From Butyriboletus loyo (Eukaryota > Basidiomycota > Agaricomycetes > Boletales > Boletaceae), in assembly GCA_038093515.1 (NCBI GenBank), contig JBBPSI010000054.1:1-64000 (forward strand): a stretch of 64,000 bases of DNA, in the 5' to 3' direction. Every line of letters begins with the position of its first letter. The stretch's first letter is position 1. Below are positions 21,808-35,547 of this stretch, one piece after another. A program made the translations under genes and the position numbers. Under the pieces are notes generated by a model. It saw nothing but the letters and a program-made list of their open reading frames with translations, was not told the origin of the DNA and ran no database searches.

Positions 21808-24800
21808 TACCACCGCATTCCACATAGACTCTTTGGTTTCTCTTCGGATTTCAGTCCAGCAGTCTTCGGACTACTATCCTAATATCTCTCTTATTGCTGC
21901 TATTTTCGGGTCTCGTCTTGATGCGCCTATTGTTTCTCTCTAGTATCTGGTCTGTTTTTCGTCTCTCTAATTCCTCGTCGCGCTGATCCTTGTCTCTCAT
22001 CTCTGGTGCTCAGTCTCTCGTCTTTTTGTTTTGCTCCTCCTTGCGTTAATCCGTCTTTTTTTACTGTATCGTATATTATCCCCTTCTCTTCTCGTCTGGG
22101 CTGTCGGATAGATTTCTCAGCCACATCTCGTTCTCATTTTTCTGTTACTTATCATCTTAGACCTTCCACATCGCCAAGGAGAGCGTTTTCTAGCGCTGTT
22201 GGTCCAGCAGTCTCATATTCCTGTAGCATTGCATTTCCTCTACCTTCTTGTCTCGTCACATTCGCACTTGCACGACTCATTCACGATGACTTGGTTTGCG
22301 GATTTATAGATTTCTGCATCCTCACGGATATTAACGACTTTGGTCAATGATTTTGGTTACGAACACTATAGACGAATGACATTCGCTTCCCTATTGCATT
22401 GCTCGGATCTCGTGTCTGGGCGGATCGTCGGTAGACATATGGACATTGGGTTTTCGGATGGTCGTCTGATTCGGATGCCCGTCAGCTCATACTTCTGTAA
22501 CGCATCTTTGATATCAGTGATGCATCACTTTCTTGTCCTGATCTGCCTCCTCCATCACCTATCTGCAACACTAGTACAGCATGCCAGTATGGTCATGACG
22601 AAATATAAGTGGTTTCCATCACTTCACATGCGCACAGCATGGCAATCCATCACTCGTCCGGTACCGCACACATCGCCCGCCGAATCGTGTATTTCTCTCT
22701 CGTCATCGCGTGCTATAATGGAAATGCGAAACACAATGGCGACAATAATGGCGACACTATTTTCACGGCGGTCGCATGGCTCTCCGTTTTGGTCGACCGA
22801 AAAGGACACGGTTGACACCGACAACTGCTACCGTCTCAGGTTCGGGCTCTTCAAGAGTAACGAGAGCATGGAACGTAGAACATGGATTCGAATTTCTCGA
22901 GTCAGAACGTGGTACACGTACGTACGTACACGCGAACAACGTTGAGTGACGGACAACGTGGCTGAACGGGTTGGACGAGATAAGACAACCCTCGCGTTAT
23001 GATGGCACGTAGTGGATGCGAGCCACGTTGTGCTTTTGTCTTTTTGCTTTTTTTGTGCTCTGACGGCGAAACAGCGGTAGACAGGATAGAGGGATTCCGA
23101 GCCTGGCATGGCGCAACGTTGACCACACGTGTTTCTGACGCGCTGAGACGTATACTTGCGGGAGTGATGCTGGAAGGTACGACCGTGCTCCAGGTGGGGC
23201 TCCCTCCGATGGTCCACGGGTGGCACTGGAAGCGTGTATCAATTCATGATCTTGCGCTCAGCGAGGGGTGCCTCCGTGACGAGTTTCCTTATTTCAATGC
23301 ACAGGCCGATCGATCTCTTCGCGATTGAATGATGCCTGTTGGAGTGCTATTATCGAACGTGGACACATATGCGATGTGATGTGTCCGGTCGACCCGTATC
23401 CGTGCGTGTTTCCTTCCACCTCGAGATCTCGTCCGAATCGATAGGGTTATCCTATCTATCGTGTGTCTCGGGCCCCTGACAGCGAGGCGTAGCCCTGCCT
23501 CGAGGCTCCAGGACGGTGTTCTGGAGCGCCGTCGTAGTGATTTGATTGACGTAACGTCTTCTATCGGCTATCCGTCTTCGTGGTGACCCTTTCCGAGTAC
23601 AGTATTGGCATCAGCAGTGAGCTCATGCAAACTTACTGGCACGAACGCATTAGTGGTGATAAGCAGATGCAAAGTTATGCTTACGCCAGTCAGTATATAT
23701 TGGTAGCGGGAGGTCGAGTGGCTGATCGCGGATATATCTGCACAGCGGTGTTCTCGGGATAGTACTCGTCACCGCGACGCTCAGTTTGACGTTCGGCTAA
23801 CTGTAAGTATTTGGTACGTATGGCTGTTCCTCAGACTCAGGTTCGGGAGGATCGCGGCGGGGCGTGTTACACTTAACTGCAATATGTCCTGTAATGTAGT
23901 ATTCCATTTCTGACAGTACCCTCCTTTTCTTCCATTTTTTTTCGCAAAACGTCGTGACGAGTCTACAAGCATGTGCGTCGTGGTCTGTGGTAGGGTCGTC
24001 GCGCCGCATAAAACACAGGCGATACACATGCGATGTTATACGATCAGATATACAACGAGGGCGGAGTTGGCGGGCGGCGGCGTTTTATAAATCGTGCGTC
24101 ATTTCCGCGAGGTCCCCTTCGGTGTGGAACCATGCCTCGTCGATGCAGCGTGCCGGTAGGGTCGCCGAACCACTTTTGTGCTAGGATTCTTGCATCATAC
24201 GCGTGTCATCGTCGCAATCGAAGGACGTGGCGTGATATGCGTATGTACTATCCCAGGTTCGTGTTCAGGATTTTTGGGGTGACGTTTGACTGTGGTGAAG
24301 GCGCGTGGGGGGGTTCGATGTCAAGGACATTGATGACTGATGTCGATGACTTGTAGGACTCGCTTGCTTAGTTGCAGTATGTGTTCGTGGTGTGTGTGCT
24401 CGCTTGACTACCGCGGACACCAATATGCCTGTTATACAGGATCGTGCCTATTCGGGTACCGTTCGGGCATAAGTGGCTGATCAAGGCAGACCCTTGGGTA
24501 AAGCCATAGTCCGAGTCCAACTGCGATACGGATCCAACCAACGTACCATGACGCGATTAAGTGCAACATAGTCCATGTTCGCGGCTACATGAAGAAGTAC
24601 ATTAAGAAGTACATTCAATGTCACGATACATAATATTACAAATAACAGCATCGACTTTGAGTGGAGCGCCGATCTTGTCGCATGGCGCTACTTCACCCCC
24701 TTAGGCAGTAACTTGGGCTTCGTGGACGGGCTATAAGTAGGACCATTAGGTGTTAGCGTACGATCGGAAGGGATGGGACGGGATTTATTACTGACGTTCT

Positions 24801-26269
24801 TTGGGATGTTAAGCGCCGCAGCGATCAAGTTGAATTCCAGCTGGGTGGGCTTGGCTCTGCCCGATAAGACTAGAGGAAGGAGGGAAGAACGAAGACCACA
24901 AGATGAATGGGCGACGATGATTGCTCCCGTACGACGAGGTCACGTACTGTCATTGATACGCTGCTCGTTCGTGCCGACCCGGCTTGCAAGCTGGGCTTCG
25001 GTGTACCCTATCAGAGGTCGAATTTTGAATCAGATACTATCCGTGCGCGGTGAGTACTACGGGATGTTGATGAGCGCCTACCTTTGTTCGTCAAGGCGTT
25101 GGTGATGGCAGAACACTGAGAGGACATGATGAAGAGATATGGGTGTGATCTAGCGTGGAGATAGCGTCGCCCCCGGAACCCTTTTTATCTGTTACTGGAG
25201 ATCAGCAGGACAGGAAAGGTGAACAAATTCGTATCCGTTAGTAATAGCCGATAAGACATGTGAACGATGAAATCGACGTTTTCCGTTGCTTCTGCCAATG
25301 GGTGTGGGAGGTACCTTGATTTTTTTAATCGCTCAAAACATTACTTTAAGAGTACTTTGGTCCCACTGGTTACCACTTATACCAGACCAACACCACCTCC
25401 CTCCGAACTGGGTACAAATATTGAGGTTTTAGTGGGTATTACACTGCCCAGACCCCTCTGCCGCCACCGAGGCCACCTGACAGACCGAGTCCCACACCCC
25501 CTGCCACAGCAAGGCGTGCGTATTTTACTCGGACCGATTATCAGAAATAACCGCTTTAGCATATTATCTAGGCAGTCGCTGCATAATGATACCAATGCTT
25601 GTCTAAAAGAATTAAATTAAAAAGCGGTGGGGTGTTAAGCTCCGCTTGAAATACCTGATCACAACATCCTTCTGACAAAGCCTCTGCACACAACATATTT
25701 CTAAAACAGGGGTCTTCAGATGCAATACTTGGTAATCTTAAGCTCCGCTTAAACGTATCGGAAACTCGCGGTGCACCAACTATTACCAAGGCAAAAACAT
25801 ATACCACTTAGCCGAGCAATATCAAATAGACTTTCGCGGGTCGGGTATCGAGAGCAACGGATGTCATACTATGTTACGTTTGTTGAAACTGTATGCGCTC
25901 GTAGTACCTTTGTTGGCGCCAGTCGCCTCGCCATGATCGATTGGAGAAGTGATCCGAGCGGTATGGCGTGCGACCTGGAACTGTTCAAAACTTTGAAAAG
26001 AACAGTGTTTGTAAGTTGATCCTCCTTCATTGCCTTGTCGATATGGAAGGAATTGGGCTGGGCCATGGTCGCTGTAGCGGGTAGCAGCCCTGTAATCAAT
26101 GTCAGACCGACCTGATCGATACATGTGAGAAACCTCGGTTGCAGCCGACTGGCAGCCTCGACCATATAAATAAATGCTACTACGGCGTGCTGTATTCCCC
26201 AGTTCCGTTAGCAGCCTGAGGTAGGATACCGTAACGGAATACCCACAGGTCCAACTCGAAATTTAACCG
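21808..26269. other. Long gene-poor region
   Basis: About 4.5 kb between RING gene A and the broken RING copy. I find no protein family, RNA gene or complete transposon. T-rich DNA follows gene A (to about 22300). Small features are a 9-bp hairpin at 23505-23527, a doubled AAGAAGTACATT at about 24592-24617, and a direct repeat TTAAGCTCCGCTT near 25637 and 25739. The open frames (60-200 codons, for example 22340-22945) lack motifs and have many rare-looking codons. It may be old transposon debris. Confidence 0.4.
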
Positions 26270-26821
26270 ATTAATTGCAGCATGAGCGGCTTCGAGTTCC
26301 GCAGGTTACATGTGTTCTCCGCTTCCAACAGTTGGCGTAGAAACATCTAACTGACCGTGAAAGGAGCATACTGGAGAAAGGACACATGGGATCACTCGTC
26401 CAGTGATCAGAAACGGTGGAATAAAGGCACCTGATTCCCGGGCTGCGACCCGCAGTATGCATTACACTCGTCAAACACCCCCCGCGCCTCGTTGACGCCC
26501 ATGCTTCCGTTGATGATGCGTGCGATGTCCTCGAGAAGATGTTGAGACTTGCTGCCAATCTGTGGTGTTACCGCCACGTGTTCCGAGGGATCACGATCTA
26601 CGTGGAGCTTTCGAATGTCATGGAGTAATGTCCGCTCGCGACATGTGGGACACCTGGCCGGTATGCCAAGGCGGTCGAGACATCTAGAATGGGTGTTCAG
26701 TCGATACCTCGATCATCATTCAAGTGGGCTCACCTTCGGAAAAAACATGATCGCACGTGATGACATGTGTAGGACTCGAAACAGGTGTCGCATGTCGAGT
26801 TTGGACCAACCATCAGAGCAT
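26270..26821 (-). pseudogene. Broken fourth copy of the RING gene, closest to gene C
   Basis: On the minus strand, the sequence follows RING gene C (35548 onward) almost base for base over long blocks. It has the start ATG (26821), TCCAAACTCGACATGCGAC, the second RING half (CPTCRER), IRKLHVDRDPS, then the exon-2 end (GSQPGN), the intron with TGTCCTTTCTCCAG, and part of exon 3 (CTGTTGGA, then GCGGA). Frames are broken by small indels, and a TAG stands where gene C has TGC in exon 3 (GTCAGTTAG against GTCAGTTGC). The first RING half has lost its CGH segment. It ends before the microexon. It is inverted relative to A, B and C, about 8.7 kb upstream of C. Confidence 0.85.
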
Positions 26822-28056
26822 GGCCGAGAGAGAAAGGGACTAAGGGCCCTCGCAGGACTTGGAAAAGAAGAAATGCAACGGATATAAAGAACGAGTGCCA
26901 GTGGCTCTACTACTACTAACACTAGGTCAGATGCGCGTGTTGGTCTTGTACGAAATTCATTCCCCCAATCGTAATGCCGTTGACCCCTCACTAAAGCCTA
27001 TGCAGCGACGTGCGATGGCAAACGAGAGATAGCAATGCTACAGGCACTGATTCTCGGGAGCAATGGCCCCTCAGAAGGGGGGTTTATAAGGTCGAAACCC
27101 ACCAAGGTCCGTGTCAGGCATGCCCAATCCATTCTATTAATTATGAGCTTAGAGTAATTATCCCCCGATCAATTCACCTGCTGAGTGTCATAGAAGCGGA
27201 TTGTGAGCCTCACAGCTTGCGGGACGTGTGGAGTCATTAGCTGTCCCTGTTTGAACTGCTAGGACTTTACCAACTAATATTCGGGGGTGGGACTCGTCTA
27301 TGTGTGACTTAGTAGCCCTTTCGGGGCTCACGATGACATCTTTCTCTTTGGACTTTCGAAATCCCTTGGTAACGGGTTTCGTCTGTCCCGATCACGCTAC
27401 CCGCCAATGGCTTGGACGGGGGTTCGCGGTCACGCAATCCTTGCGGTTCTCCGCCTCGTTGGCCTTATGGCTCGGGGGGTTCCGGGATTTGACGTCGCGC
27501 TGCGTAAAGCGTAACGTCGCATAGATACGATACCGTTTTGGGGTCGTTTGAGGCTGTAAGACTTCTTCGACGAGCGTGATCCGTATTGGTGGGCCGAACC
27601 GCTCCGCTTTGAATCATATGTCGGGGGAAATCGCAAGTTTGCAAGACAGGCAAAGATTGTCCGAAAGAGCTTCGAAATCGCACCATAGAAGAGTCTCGCC
27701 CCTGAATAGTAAAGTCCTGGGCGCACTGCCACGGCACCGCATGTTTGTTTTCTGACATAAGTCCTAATAGTTCGAATGGAGGAGGCAGCACGAGTAGCTA
27801 TTGTTTATATAGTCTCTGGCCGTAACCAAATTTCATGCAGTCTGGTGGCTTCACGTAGTGTAGAAGGCAAAAAAAGAGCGGGGCGGGAGAGTAGTGTAAG
27901 TAGCCATTAGTTTAGTGCTTCCAACAGTCGAGCCGAGTCAGTGGCGCATTGACAATGTGTTTATGACTGTTTGGCATCGCTTCGTCCTGTCGAGAGTTTC
28001 GAGTAGCCATCTACACTCAGTGTCAGTCAACGTTTGTACGCCTCAAGCCTCATCAA
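26822..28056. other. Intergenic region upstream of uS11
   Basis: No supported gene. A CCCCTCAGAAGGGG hairpin lies near 27065. The last few hundred bases should carry the ribosomal-protein promoter. Confidence 0.4.
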
Positions 28057-30734
<2,678 letters not shown>

Positions 30735-33501
30735 ATGCTCGTGGTTCACCCCGCCAGCCTCTGTGACGTCTGCCTGGATCCATACATTATCTCCTCTGAA
30801 CCCACTAATTCACCTCACGTCATAGCGTGCGGTCATATTTTCTGTCTCGCGTGCGTACTCCCTACAAGATAACCCAGATCGTTCCTAACACACTATTTGC
30901 CACTCAGATGTCTCCGGAACCTCTCTCCGAGTGCATGTCCACTCTGCCGAAAAGCGTTCCAGCCCGACCGTGTCAAAAAACTGCATGTGGCAGGTCCACC
31001 CGAGCTTGACGGTGCCGCCGAACAAACGATCGAGGGAGAAGCTATGCAACTACTCCGGCGTGTCGCGCTCGTGTCTGGAGAGGACGTTCCTGATGTTGAA
31101 ATTATTGAGGTTGTCACCGAAGTCGAAGAATGGCTCTCCAATAACTCCGCTGATGACGATTCTGTGAGTGTGAATGCATTCTCATATTGAACGAGGTCAC
31201 CCGTCCTCGAGCTGTCGTTGGGGCTGTGTGCACACGTTGGCGGGTTGGCCTGCGTCTTCGAATCCGAGTTGTTCCGTCCTGTAATGATGACGGTCTCACA
31301 TCTCCCACGAGTTAGCATCGACCACTGCGTACCGCCTTGGCCGCTCTCCAGCGATACAAGGCATTGCAAGAGCGCAATGAACGAGAGTATGCAGAGTATC
31401 GTCGCGTACGCCGCGAGTTGAAAGCTTATCGACGCAACGCTCACCAAGACCTAAAGACGTCTCGCGCGGTGGAAGGAAGTCTTTTGAGCAGGATTGACGA
31501 GATCCAGAGTAAAAATGTGTTGTAAGAGGCCCCATTGTCCCATCTATATAGCGCGCTGACGCATTCGGACACAGGGAAGTGAGTCAGGGTGATTGTGAAT
31601 GGGGGCAAAGCACCACCCGACTCACTCATGTTTTTCAGTTATCTCGGCTCCATGCCGAAATTGATTCTTTGCGTGGCGACCCCCGGCAGCCTTCTCGTAA
31701 TGCTTCTAATCCCCTCCCACCACCACCTGAACCGTTACCGCTTGAGCGATTTCCCGCCTTCGCCAGGCCAGGTGGGGCCGCGGATACATCCGATCCTCTC
31801 CTATCCGCGGTACCGTATCCTCCACCTCATCCCAGAGTACAGCCCACCACCATCACCAGCGGCTATCTGCCTATCACCTCCTATGCCGGGACGTTACATT
31901 CTCAGTATATACCCCCTGCCCCAATTACTCAACCACTTGCCGTTCCACGTGCACGGCATGCCGAGGTTCCGCGTGCAGATGAACGGAGCAGAAGAGCTTC
32001 AGGTCAGGAGGTCAACGGTATTAACCATGCTCAAGAAGAGAGGAGATCCAGTCGTACGGGCGCTGGTGAGGTGAGGTATGCGAATATGGATGGGAGATCG
32101 CAAGTCGTCACGGGTCCACTGCAGCCCCGGCGCGTCGTTCCGGCTCCCTCTCCAGCTCCAAGCTGGGCAAACCATCCGCTCGTCGAAGAAAGGAGGTCTG
32201 ACGAAGAACGGGAAGTTGAAGATCGTCGCCCAAGGGTTCGCACAAACGGTACAAATGGCGCTAGCAATGGCGGCACTGATGTCAAACCCCGACCAAGCAT
32301 AGATGTGCGTCTTGCATCTGCAGGGGCGTACCTCCACGGCTATGGTTCTGGCTATAACTCCGGGATCCAGATCGCCAGCGAGCCCTCCAATTTTGCGCCA
32401 TCGTCGTATGGAAGCGACCGGTCAGATCGGGAACTTGTGTTTCCTGTACAAGAATCCCCTGGCCAGCCAATTGGTGGCTTAGGTTTGATGGGAGTGCCAC
32501 AACCGATTGCGCCGGGGACAGTGTCGACGCCTGATGAAGACGCCACCCCAATGAGCCGACCAGGTCGGCTCACCAGGAGGAATACGACTCAAGCTGTCGA
32601 CATGGAGCGATCGTCGCGGAGGTTGTGCGATCAACCCCTTCTTGATATGCCGCAGACTGGTGGCGGTCGGAGGGCCACTGTGCAGATGATCGACGAGGTT
32701 CTGGGCGTCCGTCGTACCGTGACTGAAGGTGCATCGGGTCATGGGGTCAACGGCACTGATGATACAGCGAGGGGCCGCAGAACCATGAGCGGAATTGCTG
32801 CGCCTCTTGCGGGAGAGAACGAGAGTCCGAGGAGCGAGACCACGTGGGGAACGGTACAGACATTATCCGGGGACAGCATCAGCGGAGGTAGTATGGGCAG
32901 CCTTGGTTTGCTCATCGGACTTGACAATGGCGGGGTCAGGGGAGAAGGAAGTGTTGCTGGTGAATCGTACATTGGACGCGAGGACCTTGGAGATGACATT
33001 ACTATCGAGGGAGGGGAGGAAGATGAGATGGTAACTCCCATCATTACAGGCAACTTACCTGGCTCGGATTCGGATGTATCGAGCTTGGGTCTTATCAGGG
33101 AGGATGAGGGGGACTACACGGGCTTGCGCAATGGCCGAGTCCTGGAGGATACGACACCGCGTCACCGGTCCACGTCCTATTCGGGGAGTAATCCACAGGC
33201 GTTGGAGACAGCGCAAGATCGTCCAGCGCGTCGTGCGAGGAGGAGCGAAGGGACGGACGACCGCCGCCGCCACGCGTCACAGTCAAGTATCACGGAAGCT
33301 TTGCACCGTGACAGCCTCAGGGCTGTCAACGTCTCTGATAACATTGGAACTAATGCGCTATCTCTGCATTTTGATGCCTCGTTTCCTACGCATGACTACC
33401 AAGGCCATACGTTTTCAGGTCCGTCTGGACCTGAAATCTTTGCACCCACACCGATTGTCGGTGGTCCCAACATTATACAATTGTGGGCCAATCGTGCATG
33501 A
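30735..33501 (+). CDS. RING-finger/coiled-coil protein B, with 4-nt microexon
   Basis: Spliced product of 814 residues. The RING begins at residue 10 (CDVC, ACGH, FCLAC, CPLC). A coiled-coil block follows (LQRYKALQERNEREYAEYRR, then VRRELKAYRR). The tail of about 620 residues is long and low in complexity, with PLPPPPEPLPLERF, acidic and Ser/Gly-rich parts. Exons: 30735-30850, 30908-31163, 31316-31521, microexon 31575-31578 (GGAA), 31639-33501. All phases add up. The RING intron interrupts the codon before the sixth zinc ligand, the same place and phase as in gene C. The 152-nt intron 31164-31315 is long for this genome, so its borders are less sure. Target and partner are unknown. Confidence 0.85.
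31575..31578 (+). other. 4-nt microexon of RING gene B (GGAA)
   Basis: It lies between ACACAG and GTGAGT, with introns of 53 nt (31522-31574) and 60 nt (31579-31638). Entry is in phase 2 and exit in phase 0, giving Leu-Glu across the join. Without it, exon 5 is read in another frame that stays open to 32074. Confidence 0.75.
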
Positions 33502-34479
33502 ATAGAAATTTGCCCTCTGGCATTCTCGACCAATGACTTTTTTTCGTCGTATCTTTGTGATAACTATAAAGTGTAGACGCTCATCGTTTGCTCTCCTCAT
33601 GTTGTGGAATTGGTATTTGTGTATTGTTATGTTTGTTTTAGTATGCTATTCCTGAAATGAGAACGGAAGTTGACGCTCATGATGCATAAACTGGGGCCCT
33701 TGATTAAAGATCCAGGCCCCTTGATGCACTACAATCAGGGACACGGGGCTCCCCTCGGTGTAATTGGCTGCCAGGTAGAACTACCTGACGCAGCTCGTGC
33801 GAACCAAATACTTATCCAGTCTGATCTCGAAGAGGCACACCATATCGGCCAACATTGCAATGGCGTGATCATATCGATAAGCAACAGATTTCAGCTGCAT
33901 TTTTTTTAATTGATCTACCGCTAGTACAAGTACTGTTGCCGATCAGATTAGCCAAAGCTCCAAGTTCCAAGTGCCAAAGTCTCGGTTCGTCTGACGGTAA
34001 AGTGCTTCAAAGACTTGTGCCTTCTTTTCTTCTTTTCGCCCGTCGGGACCCTGTTCCGAGACACCCGGGATTGGCCAGAGGGAATGATTTGGCAGGACCG
34101 GTGATCGATGGCTCCAAGCGCAGTAGACGAGACGATGACAAGAACATCCGACAAGTTCGCGTTCCTTTTTATTGTATTCAGTCTCGAGGGCATCCGCCTA
34201 TCGAAACACGGATCACAGAGTTGGCGTGCTAGAAGCGTCCGCCAACGACAATACGGACGCCACCCGCCACCTGCCACCCGCCGCTCGGATGTTCATTGTT
34301 CTGCCTATCTTTTCTTACTCGGTCATCCGATGTACTGGAGATAAGCCTCTGATGGGAGTCGCGGAACAAGCGTTTACTCGCTGCCGCTGCACAGCTGCGG
34401 CGATCGTGTCACTCGCTTAAAGTACTGGACCGACGCCATGTTGGTCAAATTTGCGTTGGTTTGGGGGCGGTTCGTGGCT
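33502..34479. other. Intergenic region downstream of RING gene B
   Basis: No supported gene. At about 33676 there is CGCTCATGATGCATAAAC, similar to the inner part of the MITE terminal repeat at 55340, but no second end is visible. Short GGGGCC/GGCCCC inverted and CCCTTGAT direct repeats lie at 33690-33725. Confidence 0.4.
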
Positions 34480-35290
34480 TAATGGATTGATCGGTCATGT
34501 CGGGAGGGGCACCGCTGAGAGGTGTGTCGAGTGTCATAATCGGATCTGGAATACGGAAAGGCGACCTGGCTAAAGACTAGATCAGGTACTTGTTTCCATG
34601 ATCTGCTTTGGGATCGGCAGACGCTAGAAGCTGAGCCGGTTTCAGTGATGGAGGTCGACGTCAGAGGAAAGAAAGAGAACACGGGGAGTAGCAACGACCT
34701 GGAGCTGATACCCCAAAAGCCCTGAGGGATGCATCACTGAAAGATCCGGGCCAATATCAGATCGCCCAACGCGCTCAAATCAGGTTTTGCTACCGAGAAA
34801 CGTGTGTTGTGTGGTTGCCACGGAAGTATCCGGGCACGTAACAAACAATCGACCGACGATGTTCCGATGGGCTCCATTCCGTCCGGGAATGCTTCGTAAT
34901 GGCAAAGGGATGAAGAAGTGAAATGTCCTCGGGGAGCGACGCCCTTCCGCAGCCGTGACAATAGTACTAGTACAGCCCAGCAGACCTTTCAGTCTGTCCA
35001 CTGGCACCTGATCATGGTGATAACCTCCGGCGTGGCCACTCTTCGGATCCAGCCACGAATTCTTCAAGTATGGTTCATCACGGACAACGTGTAAGGAGGA
35101 CGACTTTGTTTGCACAGCAAGGAACACGAGATACGTTCGTTGGCGGCGTGCTGGGAACACGAGGACAACAAGCTCGGCCCGAGGAACAGCCTGAGATTAC
35201 ATTTGTGGCCGGTCAACAACAAGAGGTTTCCACCCCCCCCGTTATCCCAGAAAGCCCGAAATGAAATGATAACTGAGTTCAAATGGCTTT
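34480..35290 (-). pseudogene. Possible decayed FunK1-type kinase fragment
   Basis: A minus-strand frame near 35120-34990 reads VVRDEPYLKNSWLDPKSGH. This resembles the FunK1 kinase pattern in which a VVRD-like strand leads to (L)K(D/N)SW, the region with the ATP-binding lysine. The rest of the kinase cannot be followed: frames change and no DFD or HRD motif appears. The similarity is short, so this call is weak. Confidence 0.3.
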
Positions 35291-35547
35291 TATCTGTTTC
35301 TGATACACCAACCTGTCAAGTATGTAAGGCGCTTCGATCTCACGTCGCTTAACGGCCTCGTGTCTGCCTTATAATGTTGTCAGTGCCCCAATGCATGCTC
35401 GGTGCTTCAAGTTACACCAATCCAGGCCAACACGCGCACCTGGCCAGGCTGTAGAACCGCTCGTTCTTTATATCCGTTACCGTTCTCTTTGTTTCTTCCT
35501 CTTCAAGTCCTGCGAGGGTCCTTAACCAGTCCCTTTCGCTCTCGATC

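Noticed and set aside
22340..22945. 201-codon plus-strand frame
   Set aside because: No motif or homologue recognised, unusual composition, no supporting splice pattern; likely chance in a gene-poor stretch.
33674..33700. A second MITE copy suggested by CGCTCATGATGCATAAAC
   Set aside because: Only part of the inner end matches and no opposite end or TA duplication was found.
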